A stretch of DNA of 64,000 nucleotides from Lichina pygmaea (Eukaryota; Ascomycota; Lichinomycetes; Lichinales; Lichinaceae). The notes under the pieces were generated by a model that searched no databases, was not told where the DNA came from, and saw nothing but the letters and a program-made list of their open reading frames with translations. Position numbers and translations under genes: made by a program. Location of the stretch: NCBI GenBank assembly GCA_963422465.1, contig OY730170.1:558001-622000 (forward strand), read 5' to 3'. Below, in pieces: positions 1 to 12,183 of this stretch. The first letter of the stretch is position 1; every line of letters begins with the position of its first letter.

Positions 1-426
1 ATAGAAGATCAACATACATTAACCCGATGACACTGCCGGCCATGGCGGCCTCAAGGCCGGCGACTACGAGAAATACGAGCGGCACCATCCAGGTAACCGG
101 CCAGCTCTTGCGCTGCTGCATCGCGACCGCGTAAACGCTGGCACCGAGGTGTACGATGCCGTAGACCAGCAGGGTCCAGAACAGCGTAAAACGCCATATG
201 TCTTCGTAGTCGTGAAGATACGTCGCCGAGCTAGACCTGCCCGGAACAGGCCAGTAGAGGGATGGGAAGGAGGTTCTCCTGTCGTCATGTTCTACGGCCA
301 GGGCGGTGGAAAGGGCAGATGGTGCCGGAGGGGAGCTGGTAGAGTGCGAGGTCAGCTACGATGGAGATTTATGCCCCTTTTGGCAGCAGGAGAGGCTGGC
401 CGTGGAGTTTACCTTGTTGACGCCAT
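1..426 (-). CDS. TMEM170-like integral membrane protein (partial, 3' end off the window)
   Basis: Two exons: 426..413 and 335..<1, with a 77-nt intron at 412..336 (GTAAAC start, CTACCAG end). The joined start reads MASTSSPPAPSALSTALAVE, then a soluble N-terminus. A DIWRFTLFWTLLVYGIVHLG segment follows, then a QQRKSW loop and a second membrane segment (WMVPLVFLVVAGLEAAMAG). The DIWRFTLFW signature followed by repeated hydrophobic helices is typical of the putative transmembrane protein 170 family; animal TMEM170A is linked to ER and nuclear-envelope morphology, but the fungal role is not settled. The start was chosen because ATG at 426 plus the intron is the only arrangement that keeps the conserved frame open; an in-frame TAG lies inside the intron. 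The frame is open to base 1, so the C-terminus is missing. It is divergent from the gene starting at 799. Confidence 0.72.
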
Positions 427-798
427 GCGTGCGGTCGAAACATCCCCAGGAAGGCTGTTGCTCTTTCCTGCAGGTGTGACGGAATGGCAGTTAACGACTT
501 GAAGGTCCCTAAATTAGGGTAGCTAATCACTGGAAAGACGCTAGTGATGGGCAATGCCAACCCGAGCTTCTAGCGACTCGTTTAGGCTCTACCGCATCAC
601 ACGGTAGATGGACCTGACGCCTTCGCCTACTAAGGAGGTCATTCCCACAACCTCAATGCGACTGAACACCCGCCGCAGGACCCACAACACCCAGTTGAGT
701 AGCACACCCCAGGAATGCATCGAGTTGCGAGGACGGGTCATCCACACTGATGGCAGCTGTGTACCGGTACCCCTGTACTGGTGTCGGCATCAGGCAGG
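427..798. promoter_or_regulatory. Divergent intergenic region between the TMEM170-like gene and the gene at 799
   Basis: The 372 bases between two divergent starts should hold both promoters. I see no obvious TATA box, strong repeat or RNA gene. The open frames here (for example from 608) run out of any recognisable coding content and overlap the start of the downstream gene in another frame. Confidence 0.4.
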
Positions 799-2118
799 AT
801 GGTTTTGTGGACGATGTAAGCAGTGCTGCTTCGTCTGCCCCTGCCTCTGCCTCGCGCGAGAGTGTGCATGGCTAAGCCTTTTCACAACACAGCATCCAGA
901 CGGTGCTCTTCATCTTTGGGCCCATCCTGCTGCCCACACTCATAGGCTACTACTGCTCAAGCCAGTCGTCGGTGGCGAGGGCTCAGCACATCCATGTTTG
1001 TGCCAAGCGGCGTTCAACATGCGCTGAACATCCTCTTCACCACAGCCTTCCTTGCACTGCTCTTGTCGCTGGTGTCTCTGCAGCCGTTCAACATGTTCAA
1101 GGTGACTGGCTCACGCTTGCAGATACCCACAGACGTCCTCTTCAACCAGCTCGTGTCTGCTACCGGGCAGTCGTTGACACTGCACGATGAGATTCTCAGG
1201 TCCAGGTTCACGTCCCTTGATTTTTGTCTGCAGTACCTCGCTTTCAGCCCGGATACCGTTGTCGACTGTGTCTTCTGCAACACAGACGAACCAAAGTCGT
1301 ACCTCTACTACACACTCCCGTCCATCCTTGCGCCGCACCTCATGCACGTCAGTCTGCTGGGCCTGCTCACGTCGTCACTGCTCTTCGGCGTCAAGGCAGG
1401 CATGTGGCGCACGCAGGTGACGATCGCAGGCAGTGCCCTGGCCGCGGTCGAGCTGTACCTGCGCGCGAGCTACGACGTCCGGCCCAACACCTCGACAATA
1501 CGGCTCCACGAGATTGATTTCTTCCACTGGCGGCTTCTCTCGTACCGAGGCATCTGCATCACCATCGCCGACGCCGTGCTGGGGTGGATGCTGTATCTGT
1601 CATCGACGAATTGTGCCTTCGCCAAGCCTCTCTCGCTCGACAAGCGTCTGCGCCAGACCACCGAGCTTGTTGACACCGCCCACCGCAAACTGCACGCCTT
1701 GGGCGTCACCAGGGCCGCTGTCGCCAATGACGCCCGCCTCAGGAACGTCGTCGGCGGCTACCGCGACGTCGAGGACCACTTCATAGCGAGCATCGTCAAC
1801 AGAGACGCCCACGTGCGACAGGCCATCCGTAACGTCAAGGCCCGCATGGATATAAACACCGTCAATCTCGAAGCCGACCAATATGTCAAGGCTCTGATCG
1901 TGGGCAGTTCTCCCGGCGGTGAGTACCCAGGGGCAAACAGCGGACAGGCAATTGCACGTGCAACCAGCACAGGTTCGAAAACAACACGTCCACCCCCTTC
2001 TTCTTTGAGGCCAATACCAGTCGCGACATCAGCATCAGCAGCAGTACCCAGCCCACCAGATCCACCGCCAGAGACACCCACACCTGTCTTTGCAGATCAA
2101 GACACGGAACCGTCATGA
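799..2118 (+). CDS. Fungal multi-pass membrane protein of unknown function (frame break near 960-1008)
   Basis: Exon 1 is 799..815 (MVLWT plus part of the next codon), intron 816..892 (GTAAGC, ACACAG), then exon 2. The start reads MVLWTIIQTVLFIFGPILLP, the hydrophobic N-terminus I recall from uncharacterised fungal membrane proteins. Further hydrophobic segments lie at LNILFTTAFLALLLSL, MHVSLLGLLTSSLLFGV, TIAGSALAAVEL and ITIADAVLGWMLYL. A soluble helical part and a Ser/Pro-rich tail follow. The frame used up to about 960 differs by one base from the frame used from about 994 to the stop at 2118. Either a 43-nt intron at 965..1007 (weak GTCGTC donor, CCAAG acceptor; gives 399 aa) or a one-base indel explains it. 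No function is assigned. It is convergent with the HET gene. Confidence 0.6.
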
Positions 2119-2647
2119 GCCGATGTCAACACCCCATATTATCTCCCCCTCCCTTGCCTTCTCCCTCTTTATCAACAAACAAACTAGATGCACATAAGTA
2201 TAACATCGAGATCTCAGATCACGTCTCAGTATTTCTTGGTGAAGTAGCCCTTGGTGAAGAGATGCTTGGTGAAGCAAATGGCCCCCACATCCATAGCTCA
2301 ACAGCCCACTGAATGCCCATGGTGACACCTCTGACTTTTGATCTTGACTCTTGTCTAAAGTGAAAACCTAACACATACACTGAATAGGACTATCTAGAAG
2401 TACTTGATTAGTAGGGTGGGAGTGAAAAGAAAGGAGGAGGGGGAGGCGGTGACTACACTGCCTATCGAAGGAAGAATGTATGCCTTGGCAGCTTCCCAAG
2501 GACATGAAGTACGTCAAGGTACTCCTCTGGCGGAAGAACTATGTAGAAGCAGCCGACTTTTTCATATGTAGGTTCGGGTGCTTCGACGCTACGGATCAGA
2601 AGACCGCCCAAGGCGCGCCAGTCCTCCAATTCCATTCGCGCCATATC
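2119..2647. other. Convergent intergenic region, no gene seen
   Basis: The region lies between the stops of the membrane-protein gene and the HET gene. It should hold both 3' ends. A short direct repeat of the type TTGGTGAAG occurs three times at about 2238-2274. No recognisable coding sequence was found. Confidence 0.4.
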
Positions 2648-4672
2648 CTAGAGATAGTCAGTGACTGTCTGTTGGAATCGCAGTGCCGGTAGGTGTCCCG
2701 CAGCGTATCTCACGTTTGAGCAGCAGATGGGTAGAGCGAGAACCTCGCCAGCCGAATCTTCTGGATAGTCGAGACAAGTCTCCACGAAAACGTCGATGTC
2801 GGGGTGAGCAAATTCATAGGCGTAACTGCTCCAGGGCCGCGTCCAAGGATCACAGCCCAACCCAAGCGGATCTTGGTTGTCCAGTGTGATTAACAATAGC
2901 AGTGGTGCTGCTATTCGAATCCAGCCCACCCGAACTTCTCCGTAGGTGTTGTTTGCTGGAGCTTCCACGTGGAAATCAATGTAACTGGTCATATCTATGC
3001 TTTCCCTGCTGGTGGAAGAGTATAGCGTGTGAAATTGTATCGGTCCGTCGAACGACACCCAGGACCAGGAAGGCGCGACAATGTCACCTCGACTGGGACG
3101 ATGCCTCGAGCTGGCGTAGAGTGAACGACCTTGACACACCCTGCTCCACAAGAGGCCGGACCCTACATCTCTCCACCATATCCCAGCCAGGTATCTATCA
3201 TTCAGGGTAGAGACGCGAGATGCCAGACCAGATAAGGCAGGCAGCTTGTCGGTTTTGTATGTGATCCGACGCTGAGAAAAGTTTGCTGCCATCAGATACC
3301 AAGCCTCATACGACACTTGCCGGTTTTCAAGTAGCTTCGGGAGGAGCTGGTCGACGGACTTGATCAGCCAGTCTCTTGGCCCCATCTCGTGCCAGTCACA
3401 CGAAGAGCATTCCCAGTGGAATTCCTGCTTTGAGAAGAGCAGCAGCCGAGGCGCAAGATAATGTTCTTGCAAAACCCATGCACGGTCGTGCCAGGGGTCA
3501 TCGCGGTAACCCCTGCTGTAGTCCGGAAGCTGGAGGTAGATTCGCGTCGTATCCCCCGGAGACGCAGTAAGATCCAGAGAGAGATGAGATTTGCGTTGGC
3601 GACCTTTCAAAAACCCTTCAGCGTTGTCGCCGGCGTTCGACGCCGCGATGGTCAAGTAAGCGTTGGAGTAGACATCTCCCATTCTCGAGCCCTCGATTTC
3701 CCAGTCCCTCGTGTCCCCCTGGATGATGCAGAGGCTGTCGATCCAGAGGAATCGAACACCCAAAGCCCTCACTACACGGACAGCATCTCGAAAAGTGGCG
3801 GGCATCATCCCCAGACTGAATCCTTTTTTCCTGGCCTCGAGTGTGGCTCGAGTGGTAAGAAATGCCTTTGATGTACCCCAACAGTGACTCAACGCAGCAT
3901 ATGTACCTTTCTGGCCTTGACTCTCAAAGAGCCTGATAACTTCAGAGCCTGCCGAGGTTCCAACATCTAGCACGCGTGTTGGAAGTCGACGGTCTGAAAC
4001 AGAGCAATTCCGGTGCTCGGCATTGCACTTCTCAATCCAGTGCTTCACGTGCGCAACGCAGTGGTCAGACCAGGGATCCTCATGACGGAGGAAAGGAATC
4101 CCAGGTTTGGCCACGATACTATCTTTGATCAAGCGATCGACATGAACACTCATAACCGGTACTCAGTAGATGGGACAACTTACCAAAGTCAGTCCTGACG
4201 ATGATGTGGGCATCGGGCTTCTCGATCAACCACAGAAGAGACTGACTTCCGCACGCATAGGAGTAGCGCCGACCAGATTCATCCAGGACTGGATGGGCGA
4301 GATGCTTCCTCGACGAAAGAAGACGCAAATCGATGAATAGTCGACAGAGGCCGCAATTAGTCTTCCAAGCATCGAGTGCTTCCGGATCGAACTGATCGAG
4401 CTTGATGAAGCGATGAAGGTATGTGGGTGGTGAAGTGGTCGTAAGTATGTCGAGTGGAAGCACGCTGCACACAGGACAAAATTGCTCATTTTGCGCATGG
4501 TCTATCCAGTCGAAGACAGTCTGTTAGTGGTGAGCTGTGCTGGTAGTATCCAGTGACGTGGAACGGATGATGTACCAATTTCGAAGCTACAACAGGATCG
4601 AGAGATTAGCCCAGTTTCCCAGAACCTGTTTGGGACTCCAATAGACACGTACTCAAACAAGTCATATGCCAT
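2648..4672 (-). CDS. HET-domain protein (heterokaryon incompatibility family)
   Basis: Four exons: 4672..4653, 4586..4576 (only 11 nt), 4501..4184, and 4122..2648. Introns are 66, 74 and 61 nt and total coding length is 607 aa. The HET domain is clear in the last exon: YAALSHCWG, then MPATFRDAV, LWIDSLCIIQ, and YSNAYLTIAASNA. An N-terminal part has CPVCSVLPLD and NCGLCRLF, a cysteine pattern common ahead of HET domains. HET proteins trigger incompatibility and regulated cell death when unlike fungal strains fuse, although most family members are untested. The C-terminal half after the domain is the usual variable part with conserved tryptophans (RAWVLQEH, WSWVSFDG). Joining through the 11-nt exon is the only solution found that keeps the frame; the first two introns carry less certainty than the third. 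Confidence 0.85.
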
Positions 4673-5478
4673 CTACAATTGATGCTTTCCTCGTCACCTT
4701 GATAAGTTCTAGACTGCGGGGATATAGCGATAGAGTTGTTCTATGGGACTCATCTGACTTAGAAGGTAGGAGTGCCTCATAATATAGACATGCCACCCTT
4801 CTAGGACTACCTTACAGTACTGTACTATTCAACGCTGTAGCTCCTCCGCCAGCTAGCAGTACGGTATCTCTGTCCTCTGGGCACCATCCAGAACGACACT
4901 CGGTACACTAGTACTGTAGCATCGCCTGTTCAGCCTCGAAATGAGATATTTAGCTTTGGGCTGATAGGCCCAGCCTCGGGCTGATTGAGAACGTCGACCA
5001 GGGTAGTGCGGGGGTGGGAGAGATGAGTTGTCACGCGATATTTCACGTGACACATTACCGTAGCGCCTATATACTGGAGATCCCTCTCTGGAAGTCTAGT
5101 TCTAGTAATCAATCCACATGTTCCAACCTCTTCACACCTATCAGTGGTATGACGACTGACATTGTACTTTACAGCAGTTGCTGTATAGTTGATTCAATCC
5201 GCTAGGTCCAGCTCAGCAAGAGCGTCACTCATTCAGTCGTCGTATGACCTCTCCATAGCGATACAAAAAAAAGGGTCAAAATCTACAAGTACCGAGCGTT
5301 AGGTGATAACGAGCATCACGTGATCGACTACGGTACAGCGCGCGGTTAACCTCGGTAAATACAGCTTCGAGCAAGAGCTACGGACGAGCTAAGTTACGGT
5401 ACGAAGTTCAGCTTCATCAACAAGCTCGCGGCGTCTACCAGAGTAGCCTCCTATTAACAATGCGCGACAAGACCCACC
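4673..5478. promoter_or_regulatory. Divergent promoter region of the HET gene and the Pex8-like gene
   Basis: About 800 bases without a gene. Two copies of the perfect palindrome TCACGTGA lie at 5043-5050 and 5316-5323; these are E-box/CACGTG elements of the kind bound by bHLH factors. An A-run sits near 5263. Which gene they serve is not shown by the sequence. Confidence 0.4.
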
Positions 5479-8400
5479 ATGCCGGCCGACCAGCTCCTTG
5501 CCACGCTCTTACGAGCTCTACAGCAGCCCAACTACGCGCCTGAAGGCCGCGCCAGGTATGCGTGGACTTGTAACCACCCCTACAGTTAATCCCTCGACGT
5601 CATAACCTACTAGCTAACAAAGCTGACATACGGGCGAATGTGCAGGCTTCTGTCGACTGCGCAGTCGCTGTTTCTGGCCTTGTCCAACCCTCTGAATATC
5701 AGCCTCCTAACCTCCCATCTTCTGTCGGCACCGGCGCTATGGGATCGACCAGACGGGTTGAGCACATGCTTGCAAGTGCTTCAATGCTTTCACGGCGCCA
5801 CTAGTCTTGTGGTAGGCCCAGCACCCGCAGCGCCATCACCCCAGATACCGCATGCTGGTCCGGGCAGATCTTCCTCCGGCTACTCAACACTACAACGCCC
5901 GCCGGCCACTGCTGCTGCTGGAGCTAGTCTCACAGCAAAGAAGATTCCTCGAGAAGACTGGGTCCGCGCCTTGATAAAAAGCGCCGACAGGAAGTCACCC
6001 CGATGGAGACACATCCTGGTTCTATCCGGGCTGCTTCTCGGTCTCGACAGCTCAGCTCAAGGGCAGTCAGCATTCCCATTCAGGGACCAAGGTGGTAGTT
6101 TACGAAGGGATATAGCCCACGCGCTGATTAAGGCCCTGAATCTTGCGATTGAGGAGGCTAGAAGCACTGAAGAGGATCTGTCGAAGCCATGCATCGTCTT
6201 GGTCGCGACGTACACTTCCGATCTGCTCTCCGAGGCCCAATTTGCTGAGCTGGACGTCGAGGTATACAACTCATCCACTGTCCTCGACATCGGGTCACGG
6301 TCCACTTCTTGGCACGGAAACTGACACGTAGATTAACCCACTGGATATATTTAGGGCTTGCTACCAATGGCTGTTCGTACGGCGCTGTTTAGCGGAGAAG
6401 GATTTCACTCAGGCTACTTCCTGGGCCCGATCGACGCCGATGTGATTCAGTCAGGTAGAGACAGAGTCACATGGAGCGTATGTAGCAACCGAGAGAGCTA
6501 CCGCCGACGTCGCAACAGACGCGAGTGACGGAACCTAACAATGAACTCCAGGCGAAATCCACCACGTTCGCCCGGTTGCGTCAGCACCTATCCCAGCCCC
6601 TGCTGCAAGCGATGGGTCCGCTATCGCGTCTGATCGCGCGGAGCGTCGAGCAAATCTCGTCCAACGACGGCGCGGCGGCGCTGATCTACGGCGTGCTTGA
6701 GGACCTCGTCTCGTTCGCGCGCACGCTCGCGACGCAGTGGCGCCAGAACAAATTGTCGGAGATTGACGCGTCCGAGGAAGCCATCTTCATCGGCGTCGAG
6801 GCCCGGACCACCACCCTCCCGCGTCTGTGGCACTTGCTCAAGATGGTCTTGTTTGCGTGTGTCAATGTGCTGAAAGTAACCATTGCGAGAACTGTCGCGG
6901 ATGCGGCGTTGGGCGGTGATGCTTGTATGTCTCTGGCTTTTGTCTCCCTTCTACCTGCCTCAATTGACTGCATCGATGGATTGATGAGCACAAGGAGCAT
7001 TGCCTCGCCGTTTCTAGACCCCGCCGTTCACTCCCTCCCCATCCTGCGGGCTGGCAGTCAAAAGAAGCTAACCTCGCCCTCGCCACAGACGCCCCCTTCA
7101 TCGCGACGCAGACGCTCCACATACTTCGTCATCTGTCGTTCATCACGGAACGTCTCGGGGGCTACAACGCGTTCACGACGATGGTATTCGTGACACTGAG
7201 CGCCGTCGACATGTTGACGCAGTATCCCGAGCACGCCGTGACCTTTCTCGAAGCCATTCAACCACGTCGTCCAACAGGGATTACAACCGGAACAGGAACA
7301 GGAACAGGAACAGGAACAGAAACAAGGACAGGGACTGGGACTGGGACCGGCACGAGCGTCACGACGACGCTCGTGATCTCCGCCCACCCACTCGACCGCA
7401 CCCTCGATCTCTTCTTCCTCGACACGGCCGAGCATTTCGCCACCGTCGTCGCCTTGCACGCTCCCGTTCTCACAGAGAGCATGCTCCTCCCTGCCGCCAT
7501 GCCCTACCTCGACCCCGTCGATACCATCAATCCCGACGAGCGCGACAACGGCGGCGGCGGCGACGGCGGCAGTGGCGGTCGTGACGGCGGCAGTAGCAGT
7601 GACGGCAACGGCGGCAACGGCGGCAGTGACCGCATTGGCAGTGGCGGAGCAAGACCAAGCCTGGTCCCCGTCTTCGAGGCTGCGCATAGCCTGACTCTCG
7701 CCGTCCTGGCCGTGCCCCTGAACGCCGACCTCACGGCCAGGTTATTGCCGTTCTATATCGATGTGCTGCTCAAGGTTCGTGAAGACTTTCTTGTTTTGTA
7801 TTTTTCTTTTCTTTTCTTCAACTCCTCTTCTTTCTCTTGGAATTTCTACGTTCTTCCTGTTGGGATGTTGCGAGGTTTCGTGCGCCTCGTCCAAAAATAT
7901 TTTGGTGTTTTTTTGGGGTAGGTTGGGGGAGGGGAGGGTCCTCGCGACGTGCTGTGGGCGTGGGCACGACACCCAACCAACAAACGGACAGACGCCGCCC
8001 CGCCTCAAAAACACACATCCACACATGCACATCAAGACCGCAGCCACAGCTTTGTTTTACATCATCTCTTCCTATCAAGCCATATCGCTGGCATCACCAA
8101 AGTCTAAGCTCCGTGAAACTCCGTGGGACACCATGAAATCCCGTGCCTGCTAACCAGTCATCATCATGATCACCGTGGTGTGTCTGTACGCGTTCCAGGC
8201 CTTCCCTCGAAATCTCTCGCAGCGGCAGTTCAGACTCGCCTTCAAGACCGTCGTGCGCATCGTGTCCCCGCCTTCTCCTCTGTCGGCGACTCGACCGGAT
8301 CTTCCGAATGTCTTGCTTGAAGTATTGCGGCATCGTGTGTTGCAGCCTTTTGCACGGCCATTGACGGGTGCACCGTCGGTGCTGCCGCTGCCGCTGCCGA

Positions 8401-9014
8401 CGCCGTCGCCGCGGGAAGCGCCACGAGGATCGCTACAAGGACCGGCTGGGTCGGCGTCGAGGACTGTCGATGCTGCTGCTGCTAAGCCTGTAGATTCCGG
8501 ATCTTCGCCACCGTCGCTACCGCCAGAGCCATCGCTGCCATCATCATCATCGTCATCATCATTACCATCATCGCCACCGCCGCTACCACCACAGGTAGGA
8601 GTGAATGGCGCGCCGTTGCCAAACACAGCATCTCCAGCGCTTGCCACGGCGGAGAAAGCAGTGCTGGTACTGACCGTCATCGACTCGCTGCCGTTTCTCT
8701 CGATGGAGCTGCTGGTGGAGTGGCTACCGCTGACGGCGTCGCTGGTGCATGCCCTCGCGGACGAGACGGACGGTTCTGTTCAAGGCCCGACCCCGGTACG
8801 CGGGCGTGATCAACAGGGCAAGGAGACGCCGCTGGCCCCGACCGCGGAATCTTGCCGCGAGCGGCTGTGGGAGGTTTTGAGCGGCGGCGAGATGGACGTC
8901 GAGCGAAGCCAGCTCTGCGTGGCCTGGTGGACGACGCGCGGAGGCCGAGAGATGGCTCTGTTCGGGCGTGGCAGCCATGCCGATGACTGTAATATCGATA
9001 ACCCCGGCGATTGA
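5479..9014 (+). CDS. pex8: Pex8-like peroxisome biogenesis protein (peroxin 8 family)
   Basis: Six exons: 5479..5555, 5646..6261, 6355..6477, 6552..6924, 7089..7774 and 8199..9014. The joined frame is exact (896 aa). The text matches the filamentous-fungal family annotated as peroxin 8: LLATLLRALQQPNYAPE start, MGPLSRLIARSVE, TQWRQNKLSEIDASEE, LHILRHLSFITERLG, RQFRLAFKTVVRIVSPPSPL, and a closing ELLVEWLPLTASLVHA, SGEMDVERSQLCVAWWTTRG. It is predominantly helical, as expected of an ARM-like fold. Yeast Pex8 bridges docking and RING subcomplexes on the inner face of the peroxisomal membrane. Oddities: low-complexity inserts (Gly-Thr run near 7287-7350, Gly/Ser/Asp run near 7540-7640, Ser/Pro run near 8500-8600), a 424-nt last intron, and a C-terminus ending NPGD rather than a PTS1. 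Family assignment rests on remembered sequence similarity, so the symbol is provisional. Confidence 0.68.
7287..7350 (+). repeat. Hexanucleotide repeat inside the Pex8-like gene
   Basis: Runs of GGAACA units pass into GGGACT units and encode a Gly-Thr-rich stretch. The repeat lies between conserved blocks of exon 5, so it looks like a length-variable insertion. Confidence 0.8.
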
Positions 9015-9167
9015 CCGCCGGGCGAACGAGAAAACTCTCTGGGGGGAGAGAGCAATGTATGATATCCCACCTGAGAGGGACTGTAGTATTGACATTTGCT
9101 CCTTTTTTCTTAAGGGGGTGATTAATTTGGTATATCATAGCACGTCACGAAGGCATGAATAAAAAAC

Positions 9168-9222
9168 TATCATCGTCACCATCGTCAACACCACCGTCAT
9201 CATCATCGTCACTGTTAGTGGA
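9168..9222. repeat. CAT/CAC trinucleotide-rich tract
   Basis: An imperfect run of ATCGTCACC and ATC units sits in the short convergent spacer between two stop codons. Confidence 0.6.
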
Positions 9223-9285
9223 ACAATGACAGGTCCAACATCTTTTCGCATCTCCCACTTTGGTGTTTAGACCCGGGAGTCTTCT

Positions 9286-10687
9286 TCACGGAATGAAGGG
9301 AATGCGGACAGGCGTGTCTCGTCGATAATCGATGTAACGCTGACCGAAGAATCGGACGAGAAACTGCTCTTCATCTGATTTAGAGAAAGGAGTTAGCGTC
9401 TGGGGTTCGCAGCATATTTGTTTCGGGCATGAAATGGAGACGATGGACTGGATAAGGATAGAAGAGAGATAGGAAGGGCATAAGAGAGAGAATCAAGCAC
9501 CAAGCCCCGAGCCCAACCGGAAGGTAGAGAGATGGCGACTGCAGCTGATAGGACAGCAAATATTCGAGCGGGAATGAAGAGAGAAGCACGGTCTACGAAC
9601 TTGCGATTCTTCGAGAAAAGAACCTCCACAGCACCAGCGCGTAGCCCACCAAGGAGATGCGGTTGCCCATGACAACCTGCGTGCCGAGCGCCCACCAGAA
9701 GAAGCCAAAGTAACTGGGATGGCGCAGGTATGCGTAGATGCCGGACGTGACGAGCTGATGGTCGGTGCTGCGACGGGTCTGGACGATGTGGTTGAAGCTC
9801 GTGCCGGCGTGGGCCATGGCGCACGATCTTGTGAACTGGCCTACGGCGGTGAGGGCGAGGCCGAGCAGCGTCACTGTTGTAGGCCACGGGCCCCACAGCG
9901 CCGAGAACCACGACGGCGGAGATGACCAAGACGACGGGGACGACGACGACGTCGGGAGGGGGAAGAGGTGCGTCAGCAGACACTCGGTGAGACCGACGGC
10001 GTGAGCGATGTTGTAGGCCGTGCCGTTGGACGTCAACAGGAAGGCCGAGACGGTGGCGAAGCGCGTGTTGTACCTGGCCGTCGTCCAGAACTCGAGGAAG
10101 TGGAAGAGCGAGAGGGCGGCGACGAAGAAGGGCACGCGCCAGAGCGGTCGGTCGTGGTAGGCCATGTGCAGCAAGACGACGGAGGTGGTGCCAAAGGCCT
10201 GGCCCAGGAACCACGACCGCAGCGCGATGCCGGCCCGAGACTTGCGTCGTCCGGGGAGGCTGTCCGGGTCCAACGCCGGTGGTGACGAGCCCGCCGTGGA
10301 CGTTGTCACGAACTTGGATTCCATCGACGATGACGATGACGATGGTTGTCGCTGTTGTTCCTGCCGGGTCGACTGTCGATGGCGGGCGCCTAGGACGGCA
10401 AATGGCGACGACGAGAGATTCGGTGGAGTCCAGGCCGTCCCGTTCTCGGTGGCTTCGTGCTGGCCGCCCTGGGTCGGGGGCTCGTCCGGGACGGACGCCA
10501 GAGGCACAGCTGCATCGTCTGCCATCGTAGTATCACACTGTGGAAGCTGCTGGGATTGACGATGCTGGACGTGATCTTCGCCAATACCATGTGCTGAAAT
10601 CGACGCAGGCAATGGCGTTCTGGCCACTGTCACCTTTCTGATGTTCGAGATGGGAACGGCGAGGTTGGCTGGCAGGTCGTGGCTCAT
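9286..10687 (-). CDS. ste14: Isoprenylcysteine carboxyl methyltransferase (Ste14/ICMT)
   Basis: Two exons: 10687..9601 and 9374..9286, with a 226-nt intron; 391 aa. The enzyme methylates the C-terminal prenylcysteine of Ras-type GTPases and lipopeptide mating pheromone, in the ER membrane. Hydrophobic helices run from SWFLGQAFGTTSVVLLHMAY onward. The catalytic end is typical: GIYAYLRHPSYFGFFWWALG, then after the splice EEQFLVRFFGQRYIDYRR and the ending RIPFIP. The N-terminal ~150 residues are Ser/Gln-rich and not part of the family core, so the true start could be a later ATG (MADDAAVPL). ATG at 10687 gives the longest frame beginning with Met. It is convergent with the Pex8-like gene, whose stop is only about 270 bases away. 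Confidence 0.88.
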
Positions 10688-12183
10688 ACGGTATGTAGTA
10701 GCTCCAGTCGACAAGCTACGTACGTACAGCGGGTCTAATCATCGACAACCCATGTTGTCCTCGAAACATCCAATGAGCATCTTCTTCCCAGCGACGACTG
10801 CTACCACGCACGCGAGGGTCCCGAAAGCAGCGCTTCTGCCAGAAACGGTCAATGCATAGCAACTCTTTCCATTGTGATTAGAAAAATGACAGGGTGATGC
10901 TAGAATTGTTCTCCTCGATATGCAAGGACAATACCAAGGCAGGCCTTGGTAGCTGAGTGGAATGCATTCCATTAGACAGAGACTTGATCAACGACGCATT
11001 GACCAAGATTACATCATCTGCGGACGTCAGATTCAGAAGGTACGAGGTACGGTACGGAGGTACAGACTGAGTCTGCCGATGTGGAAGTGCTAAGGTACGT
11101 ACGGAGTAAAATTACGTAAGTTGGGTACGGGAGTACGTTACGTAAGTTTACATACGTACTGTACGTATTTGTCATGAGTTGTGATCCGCCTCCGGCTGGT
11201 CACATTTTTGTCGGACATCGCGCCGAAAGCGGATCAGATTGTGGTCCACCCCCCTTCTCGGCCAGCCCTATCGCGGCAACACCCCCCTGTCAGAGGGCCG
11301 CTGACAAAGCAGCCTCGGAGGAACGTTTTTCCGGGGACAGGCGGCACGCATCAAAATGAGCCTTTTCGCTTTTTCTAGAAGATCGTGGGATTCATCTCTG
11401 AGATGGAGGCTTAGAGGTAGCGATTGATTGTCTTGCTGTCCTTGTGAGGCTGTCCATGCTCTGTAGGGGTGCCCCGTCACAGTTGAGTGTAAGTGTCGCA
11501 GTCGGATACATACCGGTATATCTCCGGCCAGTGTGTTGAGCGCCCTTCCAACTCCCCACATTCCACTTCTTCAGTTTTTAATCAATGCAAGCTATTCAGC
11601 GTGCCTTCCAAGACTAAACAGACCTTCAGGACCTACTGGCAGCCACCTATGTACGAATGTATTTTCAACGGAAAAACAGCCGCTTCTGCCACGAAGACCT
11701 GGGAAGTCCCCTGTTCTACCTCCCATGCCTACCGGCCCAATTTCATGGACAAGACACGTAAAAAAAAGGGTCGATCAGGGTCACCCAAGACTCCCCCCCA
11801 ACCAGAAATCCAGTCTGCAAGACGAGGTTCATCTCCGAGCGTCGCTTGCCCTTGGCTTCACACCCTGGTATCAGCAACTACAATTCTGCAGAACAACTAG
11901 TCAAAGCTGGAGAAAAATCTCAGCCACTGGGCAAACAATGGATCGAAAACTTCTTGGTTCATCCGTGCCCTCGTGCCCTCGTGCCTCGAAGCGGAGATCT
12001 ACAGACCGAAACCATCACTGAAAATTCAATCAAGGTGAAAAGGTCTTCCTCCTTGGCTGTTTCGTGCACAAAAACCATCGTCATGCTATAGACATGAGCT
12101 CTCCCGCCAAGCTCGCCTTCCCAGACGCGCCTGATCGAGTCGAGCAACAAGCCCCGACGATAGCATCCCACGCCAAGCACCGA
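10688..12183. other. Gene-free region with a GTACGTA-palindrome cluster
   Basis: About 1.5 kb between the ICMT start and the end of the glutathione transferase gene. From about 11035 to 11170 it is packed with GTACGTA, TACGTAA and GGTACGG motifs. The remaining open frames (for example 11493-12021) have no recognisable protein character. Confidence 0.4.

Noticed and set aside
11493-12021. Two overlapping plus-strand frames of 135 and 162 codons
   Set aside because: Neither has hydrophobic, charged or motif structure of a protein. They lie in the 3' flank of the glutathione transferase gene.
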